A stretch of 61,939 nt of DNA, taken from a virus. Below are positions 25,035 to 33,509 of the stretch, piece after piece; position 1 is the first letter of the stretch; every line of letters starts with the position of its first letter. The notes below the pieces were generated by a model. It was not told where the DNA came from. It saw only the letters and a program-made list of their open reading frames with translations, and searched no databases. The translations under genes and the position numbers were made by a program. Location: positions 1 through 61,939 of IMG/VR virus record IMGVR_UViG_3300037225_000134; one strand, given 5' to 3'.

Positions 25035-25804
25035 TGCAACTTCTGAAGGACTGGCTTGTATCCCCGGAGATAGCGGAAATCCGAAAGATGTCTATGGCAG
25101 ATATCTTAAAGAAAGGATTTCACCGGGAAAGCCTAGTTCCAATTTTCATCAACAAAGAGGTATTATTTAGCCCAGCCAACGGTGTTATCCTCTACGTTAA
25201 GCATATCAAAAACCGGGAAGAAATCATAAATGTTCATGGAACCCCTTTGAAAATCAAAGACTTGATTAGAACCGATCTATATGATGATGAATTTATAGTA
25301 ATCGGTATATTCATGACAATGTATGATGAGCATATTAATTTTATGCCAAGTTCCGGCTACCTGTCGTTTAAGGATCTTCCAAAGCTGAAGATTGATAATA
25401 TGACTATGACATCTGTAGAGCTGGCACTCATAGAGGCAAATGATCACCCCGATACCGAAGGCATGGAGTACCTCTTTTATAACGAGCGAATGCTTAACAC
25501 GGTTTTTGATAACGAAATAGGACAAGAATATTATATTGTCCAAATAGCCGATGCAGACGTAGGCGCTATAATTCCCTTCAAAGAAAATGATAAATTTATA
25601 GCTCAAGGTTATCCGTTCTCTGCCGTGCGCTTTGGTAGCCAGGTAGATCTAATCATACCCTTGAAGCCCAGGCGGAACTATGAGGTGCTAGTAGGAGATA
25701 AGATAGGCTGGCATGTATCTGCCGTTGCCGATCCATTAGTAAAGATCACTAAATCGGATGCTTCAAGTATACCAGTCGTAAATATGGGATTACCAAAGAG
25801 TTGA
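25034..25804 (+). CDS. phosphatidylserine-decarboxylase-like protein
   Basis: 256 residues. The Psd family pattern is followed end to end: FSPANG (46-50; SPxDG is usual, so Asp is Asn here), IGIFMTMYDEHINFMPSSG with H100, NERMLN ... YYIVQIADADVGAI, and the self-cleavage region AVRFGSQVDLIIPL with G201-S202. Family enzymes self-cleave at Gly-Ser to make a pyruvoyl cofactor and decarboxylate (archaeal or bacterial) phosphatidylserine lipids. The GS pair and His remain; the Asn substitution questions activity. Coupled to the deiminase-like gene. Confidence 0.78.
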   Translation: MQLLKDWLVSPEIAEIRKMSMADILKKGFHRESLVPIFINKEVLFSPANGVILYVKHIKNREEIINVHGTPLKIKDLIRTDLYDDEFIVIGIFMTMYDEHINFMPSSGYLSFKDLPKLKIDNMTMTSVELALIEANDHPDTEGMEYLFYNERMLNTVFDNEIGQEYYIVQIADADVGAIIPFKENDKFIAQGYPFSAVRFGSQVDLIIPLKPRRNYEVLVGDKIGWHVSAVADPLVKITKSDASSIPVVNMGLPKS

Positions 25805-25809
25805 TTTTT

Positions 25810-26454
25810 ATGAGTGATACAGGTATGGGCGCAATGACAACGGCTCAGATTGGCAGATATTCTAAAGGCTGGATGAGGCGGAAAGCTAAGAAGAATAACA
25901 GGCCTGATTTTGAAGCAGTTAAGAATAGCCATATTGAGCAGGCTAAACACGATATGAACCTCATGTTAGTACAAGAGCAAGCAGTACAAAACTTCAACCC
26001 CAACCACGATAGCAAAGGACTCTTTGCCTCAGGTAGTGGCGGCGGAAAAGACGTTACTAGCGAGAGATTAGATGAAGCCTTACATGCTACAGGTTTTCAT
26101 TCTGAAGTGGGCAAACTCGGATCTACCAAAGGAGTAGTTGCCAAGAAGGTACTCGATAAAGTAGGCGACGGGCAAAGACTTCATGGTATGATGCAAAAAT
26201 CGGCAGGAGCGGGCATATCCGAAGCGGTTAGAATATCTAAGCCTTTATTATATTCAGAATTTTCTTCGAGTCTTTCCAAGGCTGAAAAAGGTGTTATGCT
26301 AGCTTTAGTTAAGGAAGGCACTCTACAGATAGCAGAAGATAATGATGGGTTTGTTCATATCGGGCCTAAGGCAGTAACTAATAGCCTGGAGACCCAAAGA
26401 CTTGAAGCACTCCAAAACTTCAACCCTAACCACATAATGGAGCTGAGAAAATGA
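25810..26454 (+). CDS. head-associated protein sharing the capsid N-terminal arm
   Basis: 214 residues from ATG 25810. The first 20 residues (MGAMTTAQIGRYSKGW) are close to the major capsid protein start (MGAMTTAQLDKYIRGW). Residues 64-77 read NFNPNHDSKGLFASG, a motif common in phage head-morphogenesis proteins, and NFNPNH recurs near the end. The C-terminal half is helical. Probably a minor capsid component; catalytic function not evident. Confidence 0.6.
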   Translation: MSDTGMGAMTTAQIGRYSKGWMRRKAKKNNRPDFEAVKNSHIEQAKHDMNLMLVQEQAVQNFNPNHDSKGLFASGSGGGKDVTSERLDEALHATGFHSEVGKLGSTKGVVAKKVLDKVGDGQRLHGMMQKSAGAGISEAVRISKPLLYSEFSSSLSKAEKGVMLALVKEGTLQIAEDNDGFVHIGPKAVTNSLETQRLEALQNFNPNHIMELRK

Positions 26455-26561
26455 GCCAGACCCCGGAGCAGAAAAAGAATACAGATGATTATGCAGATTG
26501 GTTTTTTGGTAATGGCAAATATGCCATAGATCCCAAAAAAGAAGATGGTAAAGATGTTTAA
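26451..26561 (+). CDS. small hypothetical protein
   Basis: 36 residues, hydrophilic, overlapping the preceding stop (ATGA) and the next start. Not recognised. Confidence 0.4.
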   Translation: MSQTPEQKKNTDDYADWFFGNGKYAIDPKKEDGKDV

Positions 26562-26694
26562 ATGCGATGTCCACCCAGACTTAATATGTCATAAATTATG
26601 CTGCGAAAATTGCAATGCGCGTCACTGGTGCATAGGATGCAGCATGAAACCGCACTATTGCGGCCACTCAATTTTAGTGGAGGTGAAAAGATGA
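26554..26694 (+). CDS. Cys/His-rich microprotein (treble-clef or B-box-like)
   Basis: 46 residues with C4, H7, C12, H13, C16, C17, C20, H24, C26, C29, H33, C36, H38: enough ligands for two zinc sites in cross-brace spacing. It overlaps both neighbours by a few bases. An unusually dense metal-binding microprotein inside the head operon; function unknown. Confidence 0.55.
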   Translation: MFKCDVHPDLICHKLCCENCNARHWCIGCSMKPHYCGHSILVEVKR

Positions 26695-27845
26695 TCATAA
26701 CAAAAGTGGAATCTAGTGAAAGTATTTGTCTTAACTCAAACAAAATGGAAAAGAAAAATGGAGAAATTATTAAGCCTATTGTCATCATGAAGGCAGGCGT
26801 GTTTAATGATTATCTAAAAACACCAAAAGCATTAGAAAAATCCGCTAGGTGGTGGAATATTCCAATTGTAATTAAAGATGCAACCAGCATACAAGACCAC
26901 CCTGATAGTGTTATAGTTACTAATAAAACTTTCAGAGTTGGAGCCGTTACTAATGCGCATTGGGATATGAAGGGCGAAAAGATAGTAGGAGATGCTCACA
27001 TTTATGAGGATCTTTGCCCGGATTGGTTATTAACTGCGATAGAAAACGGAGAAGTAAAAGGAGTATCTGGTACTTACTTTTGCGATTTAATAGATACCAA
27101 AGGCGAACTAGACGGAGTAAAATATATTAAAGAAGAGCAGAACTATGCGCCAAATAACATTGCCATAGTAGCTAACCCGGCATGTACGCCAGATCAGGGA
27201 TGTGGTTTATCGATGAATTCTAAGAAAGATAAAGTATGCAATTGCGCCGACGATGAAGAGCTAGTCTTAAATGAAGACGGAAGTCCGAAGCTAGACGACG
27301 AAGGCAACCAGATGAAAAAGAAAAAAGCAATAAAAGCGGCAGATAAAAAAGATTCTGACGTTGTAGTTTCACAAAATTCACAAACGGAGGCAAATAATAT
27401 GGCAGAGATTGAAGATATGAAGAAGCAGTTAGAAGCAATGGGTATCCAGGTAAATAGCATGACTGCAAAGATGACTGAGCAGGCACAGATTATTGAGACC
27501 GTTAACCAGGAACTTATTACCGCGAAGGCGGCAGTAGCTAAGTATGAACTTGCAGCTAAGGAAACAGGATTCCTGGCTCAATTCCCGGAGTCTACTAGGG
27601 AGCTGGCGAAAACTGAGCTTATGCCAGTCTTCATGAAAGACCCGATGGAACTGGTAATGAACCACGCCAAGAGACTCGGAGAACTTTTAGTACCCGCACC
27701 AGTAACTAACGGAGCGGTATCCTTAGGCGCGGAGCACGTAGACCTTCCTCTTAAGGACGTTGTAGAGAATGCTGATGAAGTTCTCGCGGCTCTCCCTAAG
27801 ACAGAGGACGCACTAGCTCTTATGAGGGCGCATAGAGCAGCTTAA
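26691..27845 (+). CDS. prohead protease (DUF2213-like) fused to scaffold
   Basis: 384 residues from ATG 26691 (GGAGGTGAAAAG before it). The first ~170 residues resemble the DUF2213 prohead protease: AGVFNDYLKTPKALEKSA, IQDHPDS, VGAVTNAHWD, IVGDAHI, VKGVSGTYF. The last ~150 are a Glu/Lys/Gln-rich coiled coil typical of scaffolds. The hinge is Lys/Asp-rich with CNC. It shapes the procapsid and then removes the scaffold. An internal start gives the scaffold alone. Confidence 0.8.
   Translation: MIITKVESSESICLNSNKMEKKNGEIIKPIVIMKAGVFNDYLKTPKALEKSARWWNIPIVIKDATSIQDHPDSVIVTNKTFRVGAVTNAHWDMKGEKIVGDAHIYEDLCPDWLLTAIENGEVKGVSGTYFCDLIDTKGELDGVKYIKEEQNYAPNNIAIVANPACTPDQGCGLSMNSKKDKVCNCADDEELVLNEDGSPKLDDEGNQMKKKKAIKAADKKDSDVVVSQNSQTEANNMAEIEDMKKQLEAMGIQVNSMTAKMTEQAQIIETVNQELITAKAAVAKYELAAKETGFLAQFPESTRELAKTELMPVFMKDPMELVMNHAKRLGELLVPAPVTNGAVSLGAEHVDLPLKDVVENADEVLAALPKTEDALALMRAHRAA
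27399..27845 (+). CDS. scaffold protein from internal start
   Basis: In the same frame as the protease, ATG 27399 stands eight bases after ACGGAGG, exactly where the coiled coil starts (MAEIEDMKKQLEAMGIQ). It would make a 148-residue free scaffold, like lambda Nu3 within gene C. The strong internal site in a coding region is the evidence; expression is inferred. Confidence 0.68.
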   Translation: MAEIEDMKKQLEAMGIQVNSMTAKMTEQAQIIETVNQELITAKAAVAKYELAAKETGFLAQFPESTRELAKTELMPVFMKDPMELVMNHAKRLGELLVPAPVTNGAVSLGAEHVDLPLKDVVENADEVLAALPKTEDALALMRAHRAA

Positions 27846-27868
27846 ACAAAACCCGGAGGAATAGTACT

Positions 27869-28321
27869 ATGAGCGTTATTAAAGATATGGGCCGGGTTGG
27901 TAGGTCTTTACCGTGCGCTGCAGAAGCTATTGTAGAAGGATATGTCTACAAGTACACTGCAGACGGATATATGACTATCATAACGGCAAAGGGCGACTCT
28001 GCTTTTGCGGTCGCACTCGCTAGCTCTTTAGATCCACAGCTAGCTACAGCAAAGACTTTGACAGCGGGCGATAACTGGAGCTTCGCAGAACTTGGTTGCA
28101 AGATGATTGTAACTGTAGCCAGCATAGCATCCAGAACTTGGACCGGACACCCGATGGTTTACCTGGCAGATTTGGTTGACGGCATGGTAGATACAGCTCA
28201 CGCTACGAGCAGGCCAATAGGCCATTATGCAGGCCCAAGCGGATTAGTAACTAGTTCTAGCGACGGCGATCTCATTGAGGTTTACCTTGATGTTCAGCCA
28301 GGCGCGGATAACGTAGCTTAA
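27869..28321 (+). CDS. capsid decoration protein 1 (DUF2190-like)
   Basis: 150 residues, beta-rich, starting ... RVGRSLPCAAEAIVEGYVYKY and ending with LIEVYLDVQPGA. Position before the major capsid gene, and the paralogue right after it, fit head stabilising or decoration proteins. CCGGAGGAA precedes the ATG. Confidence 0.65.
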   Translation: MSVIKDMGRVGRSLPCAAEAIVEGYVYKYTADGYMTIITAKGDSAFAVALASSLDPQLATAKTLTAGDNWSFAELGCKMIVTVASIASRTWTGHPMVYLADLVDGMVDTAHATSRPIGHYAGPSGLVTSSSDGDLIEVYLDVQPGADNVA

Positions 28322-28348
28322 ACAAAATAAAACAAGGAGACTAAACAT

Positions 28349-28789
28349 ATGGCAGATGTAAGATTTACAGGCGTTAAAATGATGAGCCTGCCGTGCGCTG
28401 CAGAAATTATCTACGAGGGTAAGCTCTACAAAGACGATGGCAGCGGAAGAATGACAGTATGCAACGGTGTAACCGATACAGTCTTCGTAGTGGCAGCTTA
28501 TTCTAGTATAGATGTTCAACTAGGATCTGCAGTAGCAAAGGTAGTCGGGGATAATCATCCGTTCTTCCTAATTGGGTCTGGAGCTATCGTTCTGGTACCC
28601 TGCGATGGATCTATAACTATGCAGTTTGGAGACAAGGTTTACGTAGGCCAAACCAATAACGGATACGCGAATACATCCACAACCTCCACCCCTAAGGCAG
28701 TAGGTCACTATGTCGGAAAAGATAACAAAGCCTATACCGATGGGGTAATGATGGAAGTCGTTCTCGATTGTCCAATAGGCAGCACTTAA
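28349..28789 (+). CDS. capsid decoration protein 2 (DUF2190-like)
   Basis: 146 residues, paralogue of the preceding gene: MSLPCAAEIIYEGKLYK against RSLPCAAEAIVEGYVYK, then shared GDN.pF, kAVGHY and MEVVLD. Tandem duplication may give two-component decoration. AAGGAG site upstream. Confidence 0.65.
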   Translation: MADVRFTGVKMMSLPCAAEIIYEGKLYKDDGSGRMTVCNGVTDTVFVVAAYSSIDVQLGSAVAKVVGDNHPFFLIGSGAIVLVPCDGSITMQFGDKVYVGQTNNGYANTSTTSTPKAVGHYVGKDNKAYTDGVMMEVVLDCPIGST

Positions 28790-28831
28790 ACATAAATACA
28801 TAATAACAAAATTATTAAGGAGAGATGAATT

Positions 28832-29764
28832 ATGGCTATGCAAATGGGCGCAATGACAACCGCGCAGCTCGATAAGTACATCAGAGGATGGGGTCCGAAG
28901 GCTCTTGAACTGATTAACCTGGATATGCAGGTAGAATCTGTTCTTGATAAGGCTTTTCCCTCCAAGACTGTAGACATTCAGAGAATAGAGTTCTTTACCA
29001 CGCACGGGAACCCCGGCCAGATGGATGTAGCTCTTGAGACCCCGCCAGTTACCACCAGGTGGAACAAAACCAGAGTCACCAAGGATATCAAGATTCAGAA
29101 GTTTAGCTACAAGATTCTTGATTCCACAAGGGCAAACATCTACGTAGATGACATGGCCTCTGAAGGCGCGGCTATGGCTCTGAAATATTTCGGAGCAGTC
29201 CACACCTATAAGCTGATAACTGAGCTTGTCGCTAGATATCAAAACACCTCCGCCGCTACCGGATATTGGAACGTAGCAGCCGGAGACGTAGAGAAGGATA
29301 TTATGACAGGTATTGAAACCATAATGTCCAAAACAGGCACAAACCCGGAATCCAGTGCTTACGGCATGGTATTCCCAAGCAAGATTATGTCTGGAATCAA
29401 TCAACTTGATCTCATTCATAACGTGCAGCAAAACCTGAAGGATTACCTCAAGGATACCTGGAACATCAATTGGTACCCGTATACTCCATACATGAATGCA
29501 GACGGAGCGCAGTACATCGATATTGAGCAGTTAACCGCTAGCGATGCTCTGAGCACTAACGCTGTCATGTTCTTGGAAGGTGCACAGACAGTTAGAGCGG
29601 CTCAGTATATACCACCCGCCACAGTCCCTATGTCTGAGACAACCAGACTACACGATGAGGGCTGGATCACCACCTTAAGACACGGCTATGATTGCATAGC
29701 AGTACCAAAGTGGCACGCTACCAGCACTCCAAATATTTACCTCATCAGTGGAGCCAGCGCATAA
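28832..29764 (+). CDS. major capsid protein (HK97-fold)
   Basis: 310 residues, the expected length. Follows protease/scaffold and decoration genes, has a strong AAGGAGAG site, and its composition and ending TTRLHDEGWITTLRHGYDCIAVPKW match C-terminal P- and A-domain segments of phage major capsid proteins. The N-arm MAMQMGAMTTAQLDKYIRGW is not preceded by a scaffold-like delta domain. A hairpin follows the stop. Confidence 0.85.
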   Translation: MAMQMGAMTTAQLDKYIRGWGPKALELINLDMQVESVLDKAFPSKTVDIQRIEFFTTHGNPGQMDVALETPPVTTRWNKTRVTKDIKIQKFSYKILDSTRANIYVDDMASEGAAMALKYFGAVHTYKLITELVARYQNTSAATGYWNVAAGDVEKDIMTGIETIMSKTGTNPESSAYGMVFPSKIMSGINQLDLIHNVQQNLKDYLKDTWNINWYPYTPYMNADGAQYIDIEQLTASDALSTNAVMFLEGAQTVRAAQYIPPATVPMSETTRLHDEGWITTLRHGYDCIAVPKWHATSTPNIYLISGASA

Positions 29765-29778
29765 ACTTACATATCGTG

Positions 29779-29800
29779 AAGGGGTGAACCTAAACCCCTT
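29779..29800 (+). terminator. hairpin after the major capsid gene
   Basis: AAGGGGT (29779-29785) pairs perfectly with ACCCCTT (29794-29800). No U-run follows, so it may be a partial terminator or mRNA 3' stabiliser for the highly expressed capsid message. The 12-bp palindrome CCTTTATAAAGG lies at 29808-29819 ahead of the next RBS. Confidence 0.5.
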
Positions 29801-29831
29801 TGCCTACCCTTTATAAAGGAGGAATTATAAA

Positions 29832-30674
29832 ATGTATGACAGAGATATCAAGAATAGGTTTTCCTGCAAGGTATTAATCGCTACCACAGGAACCATAACA
29901 ACCTTAACAGCAACCACGATTAACGGCAACACCCTTTACAATAGCGGTCTTGCTTTCGCTAATGATGTAACTGTTTCAGCCGGTAAAAACTTTACTATGG
30001 ATGTCGGTGGAGCTGGAACTTTCACTACAGCAGCCGGTACCAATACCCTGAGCGGTAACGTAGTCATAGCAGCCGCAAAGAATCTTACTATGTCTGGTGC
30101 ATCAACTTTCACCACAGGCACAGGCGCGGTATCCCTTAATGGTGATGTCACAATCGCAGCCGCAAAGAATCTTGCAATGTCTGGAGCTGCAACCTTTACC
30201 ACCGGCACGGGCGCGGTAGCTATTAATGGAACTATGACAATAGCAACGGCAAAAACCCTAATCGTAACTGATGCAGATAAGTTAACCGTTGGAGCAGTAA
30301 TTGTACCTCAGGCTATTGAAGTGGCCGTACCAATTAACGCGGCTACCGTTGATGAATGGGTTTTCATGACACCGTTAGTAGGATATACCTTAACGGCAGT
30401 TAGAGAAATCCATACAGTAGCATCCGCAGGCGGTACGACTGTTGATATCAAGAAGACGGCGGCAGCCTCTACAACGGCACCAACGTCCGGTACTACTATG
30501 CTTAATGCAGTAATACCTATGGACTCAACCGCAAACATCGCACAAAGCCCGGCACTTACTGGAACCGGCGCAAACCTGGTTTTAGCAGTCGGAGATAAGG
30601 TAGGCATTCATATTAGTGCAACACTTACCGGCTTGGTAGGCGGTATTATAATGCTGACCTTCAAGAGGTCTTAA
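29832..30674 (+). CDS. repeat-containing head fibre/decoration protein
   Basis: 280 residues. Residues 45-150 are about four repeats of roughly 27 residues with the pattern AAKNLTMSGAxTFTTGTGAVxxNGxVTIA, a beta-solenoid or fibre shaft. A different beta domain (about 165-280) ends LTGLVGGIIMLTFKRS. It lies between the capsid and connector genes, typical for head fibres. GGAGG site present. Confidence 0.6.
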   Translation: MYDRDIKNRFSCKVLIATTGTITTLTATTINGNTLYNSGLAFANDVTVSAGKNFTMDVGGAGTFTTAAGTNTLSGNVVIAAAKNLTMSGASTFTTGTGAVSLNGDVTIAAAKNLAMSGAATFTTGTGAVAINGTMTIATAKTLIVTDADKLTVGAVIVPQAIEVAVPINAATVDEWVFMTPLVGYTLTAVREIHTVASAGGTTVDIKKTAAASTTAPTSGTTMLNAVIPMDSTANIAQSPALTGTGANLVLAVGDKVGIHISATLTGLVGGIIMLTFKRS

Positions 30675-30693
30675 GCAGGCCTATCATTTGACC

Positions 30694-30762
30694 AAGGCTA
30701 AACTTTAACACCTTCCGAGGTACTATTTTATCTCGGATTATTTTTCTCAGCCTTGATTTTTA
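30694..30762 (+). terminator. two-part hairpin terminator
   Basis: Outer stem AAGGCT/AGCCTT (30694 and 30749) encloses CCGAG/CTCGG (30715 and 30732); the outer stem is followed directly by GATTTTT. It should end the head transcript after the fibre gene. Confidence 0.65.
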
Positions 30763-30797
30763 AGTGAATAATTAATAATTATGGAGAGATTAATTTC

Positions 30798-31229
30798 ATG
30801 AAGAGACGGAATAGGATTGATCTGGATGTACTATTAGATCAGGAACTACCTGATAGTGGGTTATATATGGCAGAGACAAACCCGGAGGCTTACAAGGTTC
30901 ATATAGGAATCAGTGTTTTTGTAAACATGCCGGAATACTCCAGGAAACTAAAATTTCTGAAGCTGGAACAACGTGAAAATGGCATGGTATCTGAAGAAGA
31001 ATTCCAGGCTGGAGTTCTAGTATTAGATAACGATATGAAACTATACCCCGGAAAAACATATGAACTAAAGATGACACCCCAAATCAAGGACTTCCTGAGG
31101 CGGGGAATCTTAAGAGGCGGCGGTCGGATGCATGGCTCAATTAATACGCCACGGCCAATAGTAAGATCAATTTTCGAGATAGAAAAAGAGCAAGCACAAA
31201 AGGCAATGGAGGAAGCCGAAAATGTCTAA
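30798..31229 (+). CDS. hypothetical structural-region protein
   Basis: 143 residues. Beta-rich core, then a basic RGGGRMHGS loop and a C-terminal Glu-rich helix. It overlaps the next gene by eight bases. Likely head or connector associated from position only. Confidence 0.5.
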   Translation: MKRRNRIDLDVLLDQELPDSGLYMAETNPEAYKVHIGISVFVNMPEYSRKLKFLKLEQRENGMVSEEEFQAGVLVLDNDMKLYPGKTYELKMTPQIKDFLRRGILRGGGRMHGSINTPRPIVRSIFEIEKEQAQKAMEEAENV

Positions 31230-31599
31230 ACAAATTATAGACCCAATAAAAGTAGAAGCGATAACAGTAACGACTGACGGCTCCGGTAACTCGGCAGTAA
31301 AATCAGCAAATATTGTTAATGGTGAGATATTAAAAATCGCTTATGATAAGGGCACTGTAGGCGCGGCTACGACAGTCGCATTAACATCATATACGCCGCT
31401 AGTAGGCACAGTAAGAGAAGCAATTGACTCTTACAACGTGAATACAGCTAGCGTTAACAGGTATCCTTATGCAGCAATAACAGGCGCGGTAGCCGGAGAT
31501 AACAAGTGGGCAAAGTTCGCTGTTAACGATTATCTGTTAGCAACGGTAACGAGTGGAGATACATCTAAGACGTTTACAGTGTACGTGTTCTATAGGTAG
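31222..31599 (+). CDS. hypothetical structural-region protein
   Basis: 125 residues, Thr/Ala/Val-rich beta sandwich-like, ending TSGDTSKTFTVYVFYR. Possibly a decoration or neck protein. The function is inferred only from neighbours. Confidence 0.5.
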   Translation: MSKQIIDPIKVEAITVTTDGSGNSAVKSANIVNGEILKIAYDKGTVGAATTVALTSYTPLVGTVREAIDSYNVNTASVNRYPYAAITGAVAGDNKWAKFAVNDYLLATVTSGDTSKTFTVYVFYR

Positions 31600-31608
31600 G
31601 CGGTAATC

Positions 31609-32088
31609 ATGGTTGACTTAGACGATGTAATAGAAGCAATCGAGGATTACACTTATTTGAGTGCGCAATCAAGCGCGGAAGCTGGAGCAACACCCCCGAC
31701 AAACACCAGCGCAAATATCCTCTACGCTACAAGCAGCCGGAGACAAGGTAATGCAACACGATTTTATGCTATGGCTACTTTACAAATAGCTAAGGACTCG
31801 GCAAAAGCTGGCGTAACTCTTGATGATGAGTACACCCTGCAGGCATACGCATACCTGATTCAATACCTATATGAACGAAAGTTTAAAGACTTCAATGCAA
31901 CTTCGGTATCCAGTAGCGGCGACTCGGTAACGAGACCCGGAAGCGGTGCACTGCAGAACTATAAAGCACTCTTCGAGGATAATAAAGTAATTGACACGAC
32001 GATAGTGAGGCATACTGATTATCAGAACTATCCTGCAGATTGGAGAAATACTCAGTTACCTATTGACGATATTAAAATACAAAATTAG
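31609..32088 (+). CDS. head-tail connector (adaptor)
   Basis: 159 residues, mainly helical (VDLDDVIEAIEDYTYL..., LQIAKDSAKAGVTLDDEYTLQAYAYLIQYLYERK). Length, fold type and position after the capsid genes fit the HK97 gp6 / SPP1 gp15 adaptor that sits under the portal. Confidence 0.6.
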   Translation: MVDLDDVIEAIEDYTYLSAQSSAEAGATPPTNTSANILYATSSRRQGNATRFYAMATLQIAKDSAKAGVTLDDEYTLQAYAYLIQYLYERKFKDFNATSVSSSGDSVTRPGSGALQNYKALFEDNKVIDTTIVRHTDYQNYPADWRNTQLPIDDIKIQN

Positions 32089-32098
32089 GAGGATTATA

Positions 32099-32236
32099 GT
32101 GAATATTTTCGTATGTCCGAGTTGTGGCTGCATGTATAAGCCACGGGAATATATCAAGCGGTGGAAGCAAACAGGGCCGAAATGTCCTAATTGTGACTCA
32201 TCGATAACTAGAATAACTTTTGGAGGAAAGAAATAA
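32099..32236 (+). CDS. zinc-ribbon microprotein
   Basis: 45 residues, GTG start after AGGAGG. CPSCGC and CPNC pairs with a basic linker (RWKQTGPK). Stop and next start overlap (TAATG). Confidence 0.55.
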   Translation: MNIFVCPSCGCMYKPREYIKRWKQTGPKCPNCDSSITRITFGGKK

Positions 32237-32319
32237 TGACTCTAAGTAGGTTAACGGGTATTACTTTTACTATTCTGTTTTTCATTATAGTAGGAATAGC
32301 CCAGACACAAACATGGTAA
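32236..32319 (+). CDS. single-helix membrane microprotein
   Basis: 27 residues, almost all one transmembrane helix (TFTILFFIIVGIA). Coupled to the zinc ribbon upstream. Could be a small holin-like or regulatory peptide; not recognised. Confidence 0.4.
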   Translation: MTLSRLTGITFTILFFIIVGIAQTQTW

Positions 32320-32331
32320 GAGGTGAAAACG

Positions 32332-33135
32332 ATGGAAGTTTGTTTAAACGATGCTAAGACACTCTTTTCATTATGTGTGATGATTTTTGTATTCTTAGCA
32401 ATAGGAGCATTACTAGGCCACAGCAACACGTTTAGTAATACCATAGTAGGCGTAGGCGCATTTGAACAACGAAGCAACTTTAACGGTATGACAGATATAG
32501 CCTCAGTAGCAGACGGCACAGTAAACTATAAGGCGGATGCTCAATGGGGTTTTGATGATAACAGTAAGGCATTACCATTAACATTCAATTCGTCATTCAT
32601 GGTGACGGATGCTAAGACCGTAAAGGGTATGCCATATAGCAACACCTACAAGGTGGGAGTATATTCTGCTTTGGATGGGTATAAGTATAAATTGGAAGCA
32701 ACTAACATTAAAGGAAATTTCTCAGGTAGCGCAAACTTTGCTCTGGTATTAGGAGTAACGACCGATGCAGTAGTAATGATGGATTCCCGAAATGGAAATG
32801 CAGAATTTAAGGGAAGTGTTATCACTACAGGAACCGCAAAGCATCCGATAACGCAATCTGAAACACTGGCACTCGGAAAGTTCATTATCAATCAGGAACT
32901 ACATTTAACTGCAGATCCAAGTACGCCAGCGGTAGCAACAGCCGAGGATTATCTGCAATTCTGTATAGAATTGGATCATGATCTAATATTAGATAAAACC
33001 GTTCCATCTGCAGTTTATATAGCACCGCCTGGTTATACAGTTAACGCAGACGGAAACGTGGTAAAGATTCCAGATGGATATACAGCAAAGAAAGACGGAA
33101 CCTTAGTAAAAAATAGCACTGTGGCGAAAGCATGA
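32332..33135 (+). CDS. exported or membrane-anchored protein
   Basis: 267 residues from ATG 32332 behind AGGTGA. A hydrophobic segment at about 11-32 (LFSLCVMIFVFLAIGALLG) is a signal peptide or anchor. The body is beta-rich, and near the C-terminus two imperfect repeats GYT(V/A)(N/K).DG(N/T).VK occur. It overlaps the next gene by four bases. Unusual among connector genes; function unknown. Confidence 0.6.
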   Translation: MEVCLNDAKTLFSLCVMIFVFLAIGALLGHSNTFSNTIVGVGAFEQRSNFNGMTDIASVADGTVNYKADAQWGFDDNSKALPLTFNSSFMVTDAKTVKGMPYSNTYKVGVYSALDGYKYKLEATNIKGNFSGSANFALVLGVTTDAVVMMDSRNGNAEFKGSVITTGTAKHPITQSETLALGKFIINQELHLTADPSTPAVATAEDYLQFCIELDHDLILDKTVPSAVYIAPPGYTVNADGNVVKIPDGYTAKKDGTLVKNSTVAKA

Positions 33136-33509
33136 TAGGCGGCACATATAATAAGCTAGTATTCCCGGTTAAATCAGTAGCAACGGTAAACCGTATCGGT
33201 GAGCCGCTAACCTGGACTACTTCTTATATTTATTATGACGGCATGGTGCATAGAGTAGGCCAACGGACAGCGTTTTCACAACTGACTAAAGGTCTGGATG
33301 CAACAAATATATTCAAAGTTAGGATCGACGAGGATATTAACGTTAATCTTAACGATGTATTCTATATCGGTGGACAAAATGGAGCCTGGAAAGTTAACAG
33401 CGAAGTAGATAAGCACTTCCAGCTTGGTACCGACTTAGTAGAGTATACGGAATTTACCGCTACGAAAACAAGTGGACTTCCAACAAAGGAAACAATCGAT
33501 GGATATTAG
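33132..33509 (+). CDS. head closure / head-tail joining protein
   Basis: 125 residues. The segment GLDATNIFKVRIDEDINVNLNDVFYI has the beta-barrel pattern of SPP1 gp16 / HK97 gp9-type stoppers ('...Rid.d.~i~~~D~i...'). Order adaptor, stopper, tail completion, terminator agrees with siphovirus synteny. Confidence 0.6.
   Translation: MIGGTYNKLVFPVKSVATVNRIGEPLTWTTSYIYYDGMVHRVGQRTAFSQLTKGLDATNIFKVRIDEDINVNLNDVFYIGGQNGAWKVNSEVDKHFQLGTDLVEYTEFTATKTSGLPTKETIDGY

Noticed and set aside
28568-29431. - strand frame of 287 codons over the capsid gene
   Set aside because: Antisense shadow of a clear HK97-type capsid gene.
28832-29764. Integrase or provirus integration module
   Set aside because: No tyrosine or serine recombinase was found anywhere in the window, so integration cannot be claimed despite the tRNA and tRNA-like sequences.
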